DNA of 64,000 nucleotides from Hybos culiciformis (GCA_964007475.1 OZ023275.1:17897829-17961828); one strand, 5' to 3'; shown: positions 1 to 13,700, counted from the first letter of the stretch. Made by a program: numbers and translations. The notes: generated by a model from the letters alone, not told the origin.

Positions 1-196
1 GTACATTTTTACAACAATATTGTAATTTATAATTTTAAAATGTGATTTTGGTGGAATTAAATCTTATTTAGTTCGAGAAAAAATCAGTTTCACTTCAACT
101 GCATTCGTAGTTAGTAATCTAAAAAATTGATTCTTTTAATTATCATCTGAATCTGCTCTGGATCAACTGAAATCTAAACTTGAATTTCGATCAAAA

Positions 197-2304
197 ATGT
201 TCTTTGAGACATGCATTGCACCAGTTAATATAGCCGTAATTAAATATTGTGGGTTTTTTTTTTAACCTTTATCAATTTACAATACCTATCTATATATATA
301 TTTTTGTTTAACTTTAAAACTTTCTCTTCGCATATCAAAATACACGAACCTATAAAAATTTTCGTTTATTTTTTTTTTTTAATTTTTCAGGGGGAAAACG
401 TGATGAAAAATTGATATTACCAATAAATGATTCAATAAGCATAACATTGAGCACAGATCAGGTTAAATTCCAATTGTTAAATTTTTTTTAACATACTTGG
501 GTATTTTTAGAATTTAGTGCTGGAGACAACTTAAAATTAAATTAGGCGTTGCCTTTAAAATTTATGAAATTGTTGCACTATGAAAACATGAAAAATATAA
601 TTATAAATAAAGTTTCGTTCCATCATCCTTTTTATTAGAACTAAAATAGACATTTCTAAGGACTTGTTATTGTCATAGTAATACTGTAATTAAGAGTTAC
701 TTTTTTTTTTTTACAGAATTTTATATTATTATTGTAATGAAAATATTGAGTAAAATTTTGATGTTGGCAGTTGCACTAGAAATATATATAATAAGATTTT
801 GTGAATATTAATATTAACAATATGGGCTCTGGTTCTAAATCAAATACTTTTGTTTGAGCTTTAACCTTGTATCTTAACCTTAAATAATTTTATTATTATA
901 ATTTTTTTTATTCTTGTTATTTTTAGATGTGTGCTAAGACTACCGCAGCTGCTAGTTCAGAATTTAGTAGTAATAAATTTTGGTTGAATGGAGAAGAAGT
1001 AATAATAGAAGATAATCCGAGATTGTTGAACTGTTTATCTGAAAGTATGTTAATTTTAAAAATATTTCTTTTCCATGAAAGTTTAAATAAATATAAAACA
1101 TAAGTAGTACCTGCTTGTATAAAATTTATGTACATAAACATTTGTAGGCTTTGTACATAGGTAACACATTATATATTTTCATGCCTTGCTTTGTTATTGT
1201 ATTGAAATAGATAATTTTTATTTTCTGCATATTAAATTTGAATACTAATGTGCTTAAAATTTAGCTGAAAAATTATTGAATTTCTTGCTTTTTAAATTTT
1301 TTTTTAGTTAAAAGCATAGCAAAGGCTCAAGAATCAAACAAATTTCCGGTTGAATGGAAAATACATATTTGTTCTGAAAATAACTTTCCAACTGCAGCAG
1401 GTTTGGCATCTAGTGCTGCTGGGTATGCTTGCTTGGTTTATACTTTGGCAGCCTTATACGGATTAGAGAAAAAAGAATTATCAGTTATTGCCAGATTGGG
1501 AAGTGGAAGTGCTTGTAGAAGTTTATATGGCGGTTTTGTGCAATGGAAAAAAGGTGAAAAAGAAAATGGAGAAGACTCATTCGCTGTTCAAATAGCGACA
1601 AAATCATATTGGCCCGAATTACGAGTTCTCGTGTTGGTTGTTAGCGATAGTCGTAAAAAAATTAGTTCCTCAAAAGGAATGACAAGGAGTGTGAAGACTT
1701 CCGAACTTTTAAGATTTAGAGCAGAGAATTGTGTTCCGAAAAGAATTGCTATTATGAATCAAGCAATTAAGGAAAAAAATTTTGAAAAATTTGCCGAGAT
1801 AACAATGAAAGATAGTAATCAGTTTCATGCAACTTGTTTAGATACATATCCGCCGTGTGTTTATATGAACGATATATCTCATTCGATCGTCGAATTTGTT
1901 CATAAATATAACGAAGCTAAAGGTGATATTCAAGTTTGCTATACATTTGATGCTGGCCCAAATGCTTGTTTATTTCTACTGGAAAAGAATGTTTCAAATG
2001 TTGTTAAAGCAATAAATACTTGTTTTCCAAATGAAATTTCAGACAGTGTAGAATATATTAAAGGAATTCCAATAGATGTGAAAAATAAAGATGAATTCGT
2101 GAGTAACTTAAGTTAAAATAAATAAGCTAAATAATTTTTTTTATTCTTCAAATTTTTCAGGCAAGTACATTTCCCTGCGATTTCAAATTTTCTAGGCGAA
2201 ATTCTTTACAGTATATTATTCATACCACAATCGGTGAGGGCCCTATGAAATTGGACAAAAATGAATCACTATTAAACGATACAGGTTATCCAAAATCAGT
2301 TTAG
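197..2304 (+). CDS. MVD: Diphosphomevalonate decarboxylase, complete, 5 exons
   Basis: Catalyses the last step of the mevalonate pathway in the cytosol: ATP-dependent decarboxylation of mevalonate 5-diphosphate to isopentenyl diphosphate, which in insects feeds juvenile hormone, ubiquinone and prenylation. Coding exons read as 197-248, 391-461, 927-1044, 1308-2098 and 2161-2304, giving 391 residues, close to the roughly 400 of animal enzymes. Seen: N-terminal IAPVNIAVIKYWGKRDE spanning the first splice; FWLNGEE; the GHMP-kinase ATP loop PTAAGLASSAAG at about residues 108-119; and FDAGPNA at 294-300, whose Asp295 matches the family's catalytic Asp. The first donor must be TATT|GTGGG, because only that restores the conserved Trp-Gly; the GT a few bases later would insert a residue. 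The start is the only in-frame ATG after an upstream stop. Splice phases agree throughout. Function is confident; exact 5' end is less so. Confidence 0.96.
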
Positions 2305-2429
2305 AATATTACAATGTAAAGTAAATCAAAAATTCCAACAATTTCAGTAACAAATATACATATTGTTAATGTGAAAATGAAAATCGAAATTATTTATATT
2401 TTTAGTGTAATGTAGTAATTTGTTTTTTT

Positions 2430-2435
2430 AATAAA
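2430..2435 (+). promoter_or_regulatory. Probable polyadenylation signal of MVD
   Basis: AATAAA lies about 125 bases after the MVD stop codon. In DNA this AT-rich such hexamers occur often by chance, so only position supports it. Confidence 0.45.
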
Positions 2436-3614
2436 CAATTTTGACGCTTACTTTGTCACCATTATTGAGCTATATCTATAGTGGTCGACACATTACATAT
2501 TTCAGATGAATTTTCACTGTTGACGCTTTGTGTGAGTATTGATTCGTGTTTAATTTTTATTGAATTTTATCAAACTACTATATAAATGGCAAAAATAAAA
2601 TGCAATTAAAATAATAATAAATCAAAAATATAAATTTATCTATGAAAATTACAAAAATTAAGCTAAAAAAAATTCTGCGTTAGTATAATTTTTAAATTAT
2701 GAACTTGGTAATTTTATTTTTCATCTATGTTTTTTTTACATTTACATTATTTTTGAATACATTTTAAATAAATTTAAATGATGGTAAATTATTTTTCGGC
2801 TGCTTTAGCTAAAATAAAATAAAAAAAAATTAGTTATTTTTATTACTGTAATTTTATAAATTTAAATCGTCCAAAGGTAATTAGTTAGCAACGCGACAAA
2901 TAATTTATTAAAATCTACATTATTTTTATTTTGCAAATGGAAAATCAATAAAACTTTTAATTAATTATTCTAAACAAAAACGGATAAAGGTTGCCTAAAT
3001 ATTTAATTAAGCTGGTAATAAATGTTATCGAGTATTAAACTATTAAAAACAATTTTTCAACTCGTCAGTTTATTTCAAGCTTATCACTATTTTGTTTTTT
3101 TTTTGCTTTCAAAATATTATTTAAAACCACAAATTTTTTTTAAGATTAACTCATATTAAGTAATTTGTTAGTATTGTTATTACTCAATAAGTCACACAAT
3201 TCAATAATATCCTTAATATCTTACATATTGAAAATTAAGTTGGAATCTTTTTCTTATTATATATACAAAATTTTTATTTTTCATCTGAAAATGTAATTTA
3301 AAAATTTAATATTTATTTCAAGCGAATTTCTAAATAAATTTTCAAACGTCTTCTAAGAACTAAAATCATGTAGAAATTTTCTCAATTATAAAAACCGAAA
3401 GCAATTGTTCTTATATCCATTTAATGTCCTTATTATTATTTTTATCTTTTTTTATGTTCAGAAAATTTTATTAGACACTTTATCTATCTTGAACAATTTA
3501 AGTTTAAAAACTCTCTTCTATTCAGCGAATAAAATTTTTAGTCAAGATACCTATGACTTTGTTCTGTAATGAATTGTTCATAATATTAATTGCTAAAGTA
3601 GTATTAATGAGATA
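2436..3614. other. Intergenic, AT-rich
   Basis: Convergent gap between MVD (+) and the ATP synthase epsilon gene (-). It holds the 3' flanks of both genes and A/T-rich sequence; no coding frame, RNA gene or clear repeat was seen. Confidence 0.6.
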
Positions 3615-4138
3615 CTAACGTGCTGGCTTTCCATTAGTCCATGGTGTAAATTTAACATGGGATTCATTACGTTTGGCAGCATCAGCTCTAAGATCAGATT
3701 TTAGCGCTTGCCTGAGTACTTTTGCACATACATTTGAATATCGGATATAACTAAAAGAAAACATAGTAAATAAAATATGTTAGTATGGTTATAGGTAGTT
3801 AATTTGGAAAATAATTATTGGTCCCAGAATACCTAGCAAGAATTATTTTTTCGTCAATTTAGATTTTAAGTCAAGACAAAACAAAATCATATACTATTTC
3901 ATTCAAATTTAGACCAAGAATCATTAAAGCTATTATAATTGAGTTCAGTTTGCCATGTTAACATATAGATAAGAGTAAGCTGCTAACTAAGACCGTTTAT
4001 GGAAAATATCAAATATTACGTAATGAAAAATTAAGTCAATCTATAGTATCCATAAACGCAAAAAATAGAAAAATTCTGATTTTATTTTTTTTTATTAATT
4101 ACTTACGTTAAACCAGCAGCTCTCCATGTGGCAGTCAT
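3615..4138 (-). CDS. ATPsynE: Mitochondrial ATP synthase epsilon subunit, complete, 2 exons
   Basis: Small subunit of the F1 central stalk of mitochondrial ATP synthase; the Drosophila orthologue is stunted (sun), whose product is also reported as a secreted ligand of the receptor Methuselah. Exons on the minus strand are 4138-4107 and 3750-3615, giving 55 residues, the usual family length. Seen: start MTATWRAAGLTYIRYS, the typical epsilon N-terminus with Trp5 and the AAGLTYI stretch; then CAKVLRQALK, a basic and acidic helix, and the end VKFTPWTNGKPAR. The donor GTAAGT and a TTTTAG acceptor join in phase inside the Thr codon. The intron is 356 bases. The protein is too short to appear as a long open frame, so it is easily missed. 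A copy of part of its intron lies near 7.6 kb. Confidence 0.95.
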
Positions 4139-5226
4139 TTTATATAAATTTATTTAATTATTAATTTCAAATTTGAAAAAATTGGATTTGGATAAATTCC
4201 TGGGAAGATATCGTTTTTTAAAATCTTCCAATTCCAAAGATATATGCAAATAAATGCTGCCAAAAAATCAGAATGAATGCTAAAATGACAGCTATAGAAG
4301 TGTAAGAAAGGCACATAACAGTATTGCCATATTGTGAAATAGTATTTGTCCTGGATAGAAAAATATTTAGTCGATATTTGAACCATAAAGCGTGATTTAC
4401 ACAATGGCTAATTTGTAATCTTTTTTTAGTCAAACTAGAACGAGAAAACGATAAATAAATAACAAACATATGAAAGAAGTAGATAGAAATTTTATAATTT
4501 TTTCCTTTTATAGTAAAATTGAACGCAAAACATAAACAAATTTTATAGCAAATTTAGACAGCTTTAAATTTTCAAAAAACATTAGAATAATTAATTTTTT
4601 TTTTATCTCAAATTAAATGGAAATGAACAACAGTATAGTAATAAAATTTTTTTAATTTACTAAAATCAATTTTTTTTTTTATTTAGAAATAAATGGACAA
4701 CACAATAATAATTGTCAGAAACTATAAAATTCAAATTATGACATAAATTTCATTTACGCGCGCCTTGAAAAAAAAGATGTAAACTATATAAAAAAAGATC
4801 TTTTTTTTTTGTGTCTTTTCCTATAAAAAAAGATTACAAAAAAAATTACGCTGTTTGTACTGCTCTAACACATTAGTTTTTGTATCTTCTGTCCTGTTTT
4901 GTTTTGAGTTTTTTTTTTTAAACATTGTGTAAAGCGCGCTTAATTCATTCAGTAGTACAATTTATATATGAAAAACTAATATGGCAGCACTATTGTGGTT
5001 TTGTCGTTTTGCCTAACAGAGATCTCTGTTGAGCAATAGTTGAGAAAAAAATTTTTGATTTTTAAAAAGCAAATAAATGTTCTATTTAATTGTAGGTGAT
5101 AATCCTATTTTTACTAAAATTACATGTCAAAAATTAATAATATCAAAATAATCGAAATAAATAGATAGAATATTATTTGTAAAAATTGTCTTTTTATTTT
5201 ATAATTATAATTAAGATATTACAACT
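4139..5226. other. Intergenic, upstream of ATP synthase epsilon gene
   Basis: Contains the presumed promoter and 5' leader of the ATP synthase epsilon gene and the 3' flank of the EVE-domain gene. Long T and A runs, a few GCGC patches (about 4757 and 4935) and a perfect 16-base palindrome at 5015-5030 are visible. Open frames at 4150-4469 have no recognisable product. Confidence 0.55.
5015..5030. repeat. Perfect 16-base palindrome
   Basis: AACAGAGATCTCTGTT is its own reverse complement. It sits between two minus-strand genes, about 880 bases upstream of the ATP synthase epsilon start. It could be a dimeric protein-binding site or chance. Confidence 0.6.
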
Positions 5227-5670
5227 TTAAGCCTTTATCTCGCTCATTCTAATAATTTCATTCCATTCATCTGCTGTCAACGGTGAAACTGATAATCTTG
5301 ATTGTTTTAGCATTAGCATAGACTTTAATTTAGGATTCCCTTTAAGATCTTTAAGCTCAACTGGATGATCAAGAGATCTCGAGAATTTCACATCTACTTG
5401 TCCAAATTTTGGATCATCTGCCATATAATGTTCTTTACATACTACAATTATTCCAACAATAGATTTTTCTTTGATTGAATGATAAAAAAATCCAATGTCA
5501 CCAATTTTCATTGTTTTCATAAAATTCTGTGCTTGATAATTTCGTACACCATCCCATTGTGTGACTACATCATTTTTCATATTTTCAAATGAATAAGTGC
5601 TCGGTTCAGATTTGAAGAGCCAATATTGTTGAGCATTATTAGAATTTGTATTTGATTTAATTTTTGGCAT
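5227..5670 (-). CDS. THYN1: EVE-domain protein, thymocyte nuclear protein 1 (THYN1) type
   Basis: Single-exon frame of 147 residues. The EVE fold belongs to the PUA-like group and is thought to bind modified bases in nucleic acids; vertebrate THYN1 is nuclear and has been proposed to bind modified cytosine. Seen: a short Asn-rich leader, then YWLFKSEPSTYSFENM at residues 16-31, WDGVRNYQAQNFM at 39-51, GDIGFFYHS at 57-65, an IVGIIVV strand, and LKQSRLSVSPLTADEW at 121-136. These are the conserved blocks of the family in the right order. The animal protein is usually longer (human about 225 residues) through an N-terminal basic extension; here almost only the domain is present. The ATG at 5670 is the first in frame. 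The specific ligand in insects is not established. Confidence 0.93.
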   Translation of the reverse strand: MPKIKSNTNSNNAQQYWLFKSEPSTYSFENMKNDVVTQWDGVRNYQAQNFMKTMKIGDIGFFYHSIKEKSIVGIIVVCKEHYMADDPKFGQVDVKFSRSLDHPVELKDLKGNPKLKSMLMLKQSRLSVSPLTADEWNEIIRMSEIKA

Positions 5671-5859
5671 AATTTCTAATTTGTTGTTTTCTTATTTTTA
5701 ATTTATATTTTTAAAACACTTTTTAATTTAATTATTTTTTATTTAGTGGCTAATAAACACTTTATTTTTATCTTTTTTAAATGAAAATTCAAACGGGACA
5801 CTATTTGACGGACGATTGAAATTGTGAGCTTTGTAAATAAATTGTTTTTGTTTTCAGAG

Positions 5860-6890
5860 ATGCGGCGTGGAGCGAAAATATGCTTAAACGTCGGCTTCAA
5901 AAAAGCAGGACATCAAATACAGGGTGTTCAGTACAGGACTACGTAACTTCAGGGGTATGTTCCTTTGTCAATTCTTAAGAAGAAGTCCGTTCGACAAATA
6001 AAAAAAAAGTATTGAACTTTGAAGAAATCAGGGATGTCAGAATCCCTAATTTGTATCCAACAGAATTTATCAATCAAATAAAAGGTCTAATTTTAATATA
6101 TATTTTAAGTAAAACACAAGAACTACTGGACAAATCGACACCCTATTTAGACCATATATCACTTCGGTCTGTAAGAAGGTTCTATTAAGTTTCGAGCTGG
6201 AAGATAGAGTTGGTCCCTTGGTTGTGAGAATATCGTCAACGCCACGTATCGGGTCCAAACTTAAGGTAATAATTCCTGCAGACCAAACTAACATTATGAT
6301 TTAAATCGCGTTCATACCCAGAACGTAATACTTTTATATATTTAGTACTAGAGTACCATAAATACTTTTTTTCGAGAAATCTCACCCCCAAATCGACATA
6401 CTGGAGCCAAACTTAAGAGAAACCTTCCTGCAGATCAAACTACAACATGATCTAAATATGGTGTCGACAACGACAACGACCAACCACATTTTCCTATCAC
6501 AAAAACGTAGGTATACTGAAAAACGACATAATGTCTGCCATATTAACTGTTCGACTTTGGATGTTAGATGGTGTTGGTCTTCGAACAATGAATTGTCAAA
6601 GTTATTCAGCAATCATTGCAAACTTGTGGCTTGGACCTCCAAAATAGTTGTTTCTCCCACGGTCTGTTCCCGTGTCGGACTTCCAGCAGATTCATTAACT
6701 ATACAGGAATAATGAAACCAAAAATATTGTTCACTCTTTCACATTACAATAATCACATTTACTTTTAATTTATCTGTTATCAATAACCTAATATTAACAA
6801 ATGTACGAACGTTTTTGATCTAGAAGATTCTAATTGAAAAAAAATTCTCTGACAGCTAAACAAGGTTTGCCGGGACAGCTAGAGTTCTTA
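5860..6890. mobile_element. Probable decayed transposable element, unclassified
   Basis: Base composition is clearly richer in G+C than the flanks and poly-A/T runs are few. An ACAGGGTG motif, common at the ends of arthropod retroelements, occurs near 5920, and GCCGGGACAGCTAG near 6870 resembles the tail of dispersed repeats. Short open frames on both strands (minus 6612-6382, plus 6458-6712) overlap each other and match nothing I recognise. CCAAACTTAAG followed by CCTGCAGA(C/T)CAAACTA occurs twice, near 6255 and 6410, suggesting an internal duplication. Class is uncertain. Confidence 0.4.
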
Positions 6891-7529
6891 ATTAATATGT
6901 AAGACAAAATTTATTATTTATGTATATCGTATGTATCTATTTTTTGTACTACGCAAAAAGAAATATCATAAGATTTATTTTATTTAGCAAGATAACATCT
7001 TCCACCAGAATAATTTAATTTCTTGTGACTTTTGAATTTTCTTTATTTACAGAATATGTATATATATATGTATATAAGTTGACGTCATAGTGCATAAACA
7101 CTTTTTTTATTTACATATAAGATATATAAAGTTGGCATATAAATTATTTTATTCTTTTTCATTTACCAACAGCAAAAAAACTCCTGGGGAAAAATAATAA
7201 TTCTAAAAACTATTTTATTTTCTTTTATTTCTTTTATTATCTTAGAATTTGGGATATTAGTTTTATACTGCTTATTTGTATAATTTTAAAATCGTTAATT
7301 TTCATCATAAATTTTATACTATACACTTATGATATAGTATTCCGTAATTTTCAACATAAGTTAACTCAAATAACACAAATTTGATCTAAATTAACATAAA
7401 TATTTCGAACTACTAGAATACCACAGGCGTGTTCCTCCTCCGAAAAGGTGAAATTTGAAATGCATTAAGTACAATACTGTTTAAGTTTCCTAAATTTGCT
7501 ACCATATCTAAATACATCTTTATTATTAT

Positions 7530-7737
7530 GACAAAATCGTATTCGAAACGCTTTATTAAAGATATTTTAATTTAGAACAGTTTGCCATGTTAAAATATTG
7601 AGGTAAGCGTAAGGTGCTTAGTAAGACCGTTTATGGAAAATTTCAAATATTATTACATAATGAAAAATTAAATCAATGTATTTCAAATAGATGCATAAAT
7701 TAGGAAATTCTGATTTTTTTTTTTTGTTAGTTACTTA
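7530..7737. repeat. Partial copy of the ATP synthase epsilon intron
   Basis: Aligns by eye to about 3880-4106: CAGTTTGCCATGTTAA, then AAGACCGTTTATGGAAAAT, a shared AATGAAAAATTAA stretch, and AAATTCTGATTTTTTT followed by TTAGTTACTTA at the former donor side. Neither exon accompanies it. It is a non-coding segmental copy, or both are members of one dispersed repeat. Confidence 0.7.
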
Positions 7738-10700
7738 ACACTCATTCATCATAGAATATTAATTATGGAAGAACCAATAGTCTAGTCGTCTAGCGTATCT
7801 TATAATAATAGAAATATGTGAGTTTCATTATATATATTGAATTTAAATAAATTCAAATCAGAGTTTAATAAAATAAATATGTTTGTCATTACCAAACCAA
7901 CATCTAAAAAGATATATATTTATTGTTCGAAAACAGGATTTGAGGAAACAACAGACTATCAAGAGAATTTTTGAAGTAGATATAATTAAAATTGTGTTAA
8001 TGCATGGCACATGGCACTTATAGAGCTTAAACAAAAAATTTTAAACCAATACATAGTTTTTATAGAAAATATCACTTTTTTGTTCTTCATATTAATTGAT
8101 TTTGTGTTTCATTATGACAGAGACATTATAAAATAAGATCTTAATAATTATGTATAATTAAATAGACATATGACTGTCGTCGCATCAGTTTTTTGTTAAA
8201 TTTTATATATTTGTAGAAAAATCCAGTTTTGAAGTTGAAATTTTAATCCAAAAAAAAAAAACTAAAATAAATAATATTTTGGACTATATGGTGATGGATT
8301 TATAATGTGTACTTTTTGTTGAAAGCAGAAAAAAATTAAATAACAATGCGATAAATAAAATGTATACAATACATATATTTCACCTTGTTCTCGATTAAGT
8401 AATTCGTTTAATATACACGAGCTCGTAAATATTAGTTCATAGAATTTAAATTAAATTATATCTATATAGATAGAGGCTTAAATATCCTTTAAAAGTTATT
8501 ATTTTCATAACGATAAAATGTAGGTGAAAGTTATGCGATAAGAAAAGAAAATATAAAAAAAAATTAAGTAACTAACTAAACAATTTTGAGTTTGTTTGAT
8601 AGAAGAATCAAGAATTAACCTATATTTTATATGTTTTCCATACTTGAAGTGCTGTAGATTGTGTATTTTAAATTTATTCATTGATTTTACATAACTGAGG
8701 TATCCAATACTGAAAAAATTTTCATAAGGTTTACATTCATTAATTCCAAGTGTGTCCTCACTGAACACAGAAATATTAAACTCTCTTTGTAATAAATTTG
8801 ATTTCAACACATTACATAGCCTGATTGAACGTAAATACACTTAATTTACGATATTGATTATATCCGTAATAATTCAGTATAGTTAGCTCTGAGAAGTAAT
8901 GGAGTTTCCAGTCCACATGTTTTGCTTATTACATTCATGAAATGTCATATCTTAAAATATTTTCCAAATCTTTAAAACTTATAAGCTGTAAGATGCGAGT
9001 GATCACATAATCAGTCCACCAATTCAATAAATTTTTTTTCTCTAAAAAATGTTATACCTATACCTAAATCTAAATCTTTTAGTATTAACTTGCATCATTT
9101 TTTACAACATTTATTTTATTTATTATTCGTATCATTCATATAATTATAATGTGATGATCGAATAATAAACAAAATAATAAATTGAAAAAATAAGTTAAAC
9201 AAACTAGATATAGGTATTCGAAATTAATGCTTAATATCAGTGAAAACAAAGTTCAGTGACCAAAAAATAATAATATAACTCTTTAAATTAATACTTTTTT
9301 ATGCTTTGAAGCAAAATTAATCTCTCTAGCGTTTAATTCGACGACCTTGCTTCTATTTTAGCATAAAAATATGTACAACATATTATATATATCTCTTTAA
9401 TTTTGGCAAATGAATTACCATAAAAAAGTAAATTTTTTTCTAATATGTACATTTAATGATTTTATGAATTTACTATTCAGAATTTTTTTTTTTTGAAGTT
9501 CTACTAAACGATCCACATGATTATAATGATATTTAATTTAAATTAATTGTACATACAACGTTAAAGAATAAACATAAGCTTACTTCCTAAATCAGGTGTA
9601 AGTATTTAAAATTCTTCAATTATGATATGTACATAACATAGATATTACATTTGATTAAGAATATACATTTTTTAGAATATAATCAATGATATTACTCAAC
9701 AATGATTTAGATTTCAGCAGATTTTTATTAAAAAGCTTAATTTCTTTTACGAAAATTTTTGAATGAAAAACCATTTTTATTATAAAAAGTGATAATAATT
9801 TTTAAAGAACATAAATTATTAAAATAAATATTCAATATTTGACGTTTCAAATATTTTTTTTTTTGAATAGAAAAAAGAATTACCCAAATATTTTAATAAT
9901 AATTTACAAATGTGCGATAAAAGCTTTCTTTAAAAAATAAAATAAAAATTTTCCTATAAAATATGTATTCCAAATTTATTAAAATGAATTTGAATGGAAA
10001 GTTTTTTATAATTTAATTTTGAATCGATTAAAAAGCATAAAATTATCAATTGATGTAATTATGTAATAAAATAATCCACTAGAATTACATATCTCTATAT
10101 TTATGTTCGACATTATTGTCATTATGTTTTGTTTTTAATTATTTATAGCACTTACGAACAATATTAAAATTAAAAGCGGTATGTATACTTATTAGACTTT
10201 GTTTTAAGTAAGTTTTTTGTTCGAAAATAAATTCATATAATAGGGATCAAATATAGTAAATATATGTCAAATAATAAACTTTATACATAATAAGTACTCT
10301 TTTATGGTAGAAAAAATTAATTAAAATCAACTTGATCTAATTAAAAACTTAATTATAAAAAATAAAAAAAAAAAATCAATTCCATACAAAAAAGCTAAAA
10401 CATTTTCATATATTATAACGAAAATGAAAGTATAAATTGTAAAAAAGTACATAGGTATACAATACACGCATTCTGTGATACTCTTTAACAAAAAGTTAAA
10501 AAGGTTAGAACAAGTTCTAGAAATCAACATAGTTAATAGTCCAATAATATTCCAATTAGATTAAACATTCATTTTTTCATTCGAAATTAAAAACAACTTT
10601 TGGTAAACATCTTATACTTTATTATATCTGATACAAGACATTCTCGCCTTATATTCTACAAAACCTTAAGTAAATAGTTTTTTTCCACTAAATTATACCT

Positions 10701-13700
10701 ACGTTTCCATTTATCAATATATCATTGACTATGATAATAATGAAGTGAAGTGAATAGAAACAACCATTAAATCCAAAATTTATCATTTAATTTTTTTAAT
10801 ATTTCTTAATAATGATAATAACATAACGCAGAAAATTTAATGTAAAATAATATAAATATATCCAAGATCACAAACTATTATTATAATTCAATTTTTAGCT
10901 TTTGAATTTTTATTCTGAGACATGTCGGGAAGCAAAATGTCAATAATTATAAGCTTGATAACATATAAGTCTCGTGAAAGTATATCCGATTTTACTTAGT
11001 TTAATTATTCTGTCGATAGAAAAGTACTATAAATAGTCAAAGAAGAAAGAGTAAAAATTAAAAAAACTTTAGCATTTTGATATCAGATATTCGAAAATAT
11101 TAAAGAACTTTTCTTGAAAATTAATTAATTATGAATCTTATTAAAGCATGTATCTTAAATAAATAATGTTCATGTAGAAAAATGTATTACTTTTTAATTC
11201 TTTTCTTGAAAATTCTTGACAAAAATTTATTTCGATATTTATACAAATTTATACAAACATTTCGAGATTTTCCTTTAAATAATTATTAACCACACGATAA
11301 ATAAAAAATAAAAGTTTTTATTCATTATTTTTATTTTCACATAATAATGTAATTATCTAGTCTAGTTCATTGTACATTATGTATATGTTAATTTTTGATG
11401 CTTTTATTCAGTGACTTCTTTTTCGCTAAATGCGCAAAAAATTTTCTTTGCTTTCTTTATTTTTATTTTTATTCTATACTTGTTAATAAATTATTTCTAA
11501 TGAAAAATATTATTTAGAATTTTAATATGCTACGACTAATCATTAAAATAAATAAAACTATAGTTTAGACTATGGAGAATTTTATAATAAATCTCACATT
11601 GGTTATCAAAAATAATTCGATAAAAATATTAAATATTTTTTTAATATTCAAGAGCAGTTAAACTTAAATTAAATATAATTTGCTTAGACTAAGTATAAGT
11701 TAAGAATTTATACTGCTTTTAAATTGCATAATATTTATATTTCTAATTATATTTACTTTAAAAATTTGGTAGAACGTTATAATCAATCAGTGAATCTATC
11801 ATGATTGCATCATTTTGTGAGAAAAACTTATAAGATTGAACAGTTTGTATATATAATAAAAATGCAAATATTGAGTTCGAATATCTACTGCCAAAATAAG
11901 TAAATAGTTATATATAAATCCTGCCATAGTTGATTTTAACTGAAATTTCTTTAAGATTCAACGAACTTATCTAAAATATTTAATTCCAAAACATTCGATA
12001 AATTTTATTTGCATTTTTTAATTCGCAACTGAAAATGTACATAATATTCAATTTATGTACACATTAATCTGTCACATAAATTAAGACCTAGAAAATTATT
12101 TGTCGATTTTTTTAATATCACAATTAGCAATCCAATCACATCCATAAATTCAAAAAAAAATTAGGAGAGTTTATTATGAAGCTTCTTTGAATGTTGAATG
12201 TTCAACACACAATTTGACACTATGAAATTGTAATTAAAATAAACAATAAAATATTTTAATAAAATTATTACATGACGAAAAAAAATTAAATAATCGATTA
12301 AATAAAAGGAATTACAAAATGTGCATCAAATTAAATTAATATAAATCAAAAGTTCAACTTTTATAAAAAAAACATTTTTGACTTCAAACGGAAAATCTCT
12401 GAAACAGCTTCAATAAGAACTTGGTCAAATATTTTGGGAGACATTCACCACCTATCCGTTCAAAGAAATTACATTAACCTCTTTACCTTAACAAATTTCG
12501 CATAGTATGGGATGGTCAAGGCTAACAATGCAAATAATTTACATATGAGTTCTTTAACTTTTCCTCTGCACTATTTTAGAAATTTTATGTACATTTTTAG
12601 GTACATATTATATATTTTGTAAGTATATTGTCTTGTATTTTCTCTTTATTCATTATGCTCATTAAACCTTCTTATTTTTGTTAATAAAAAAGTTCATCCT
12701 TACTCAGTTTTCTCGTCAGTCATTAATTTATTTGTAATCGGAGATGTTAAAGACCTGAACTTTAATTTAATTTTAACGTGATTTCAACTAATTTGTTTTA
12801 TTATTAAATCACTTAAAGTTCAGAAGTCAAATTTTAGGAAACACAAAATTATTACACGGCAAAAGTTAAGATTGAGTTTTTGTCAAAAGCAAAATATTTA
12901 AAGAATTAAAAAAAAAATATTTCTCTTTAGATATTCCATAATAAATAAAACAATCGGCATTAAATTGTTTTATCGGCTTTAATAAAAAAAAAAAATATAT
13001 AAACATATAAATTGTGATAGGAACAGACATTTCAACAATAATATTCATTCAAGGAGTTTCAAAAACAAATCATAACATTGCCAGATAATTTTTTTCCATT
13101 GGAAAACGTGCAGGAAATATATATTTTATTAATAAAAATAATAAATAAAATGTTGTACAATAAAAATAATATGTAATACAGTATTTTGTTTTTTTTTTAT
13201 TTTAGCTTTCAACTCAGAGTTCAAAGTTAGACATTCAATATAATATAAATTTTAAATAAATTATTATTTTTTTATGTAAATTTATATATATGTATATATA
13301 TATATATATTTTTTTTAAGCTTATTATAATAATTTTTATATACTTATTATGATATGACGAGTTGAATAACTTTTCTTGCGAAATTTTTTTGATGATTATC
13401 AATGATTTAAAATTGTAATTATCAATGATTTTAAATTGTAATTTAGACTAAACCTTCACATATTCTAGAGTGGATTTTAGTAATTAAATATCGTAAAGAG
13501 ATTTTCATTCTCATAAATTCTTTTATTTTTAAATTATTAAATTAAAATTGTAGAGCTGTTGTTTTAAATTCTGTGATAAGATAAAAATTTAACTTGTAGT
13601 AGAGAAATTATACAAAATATGAAATGCCGAATATAAGAATTATTAATGTCAGTCGTATTTAATAAATAATGCATAAACATAAGAAAAGAAGGTTAATTTC

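Noticed and set aside
6382..6712. Overlapping 76- and 84-codon frames on opposite strands
   Set aside because: Neither shows a domain; they lie in the transposon-like block.
8505..8840. 111-codon minus-strand frame
   Set aside because: Length is unusual for this composition and worth a homology search, but no motif, splice context or partner exon supports a gene.
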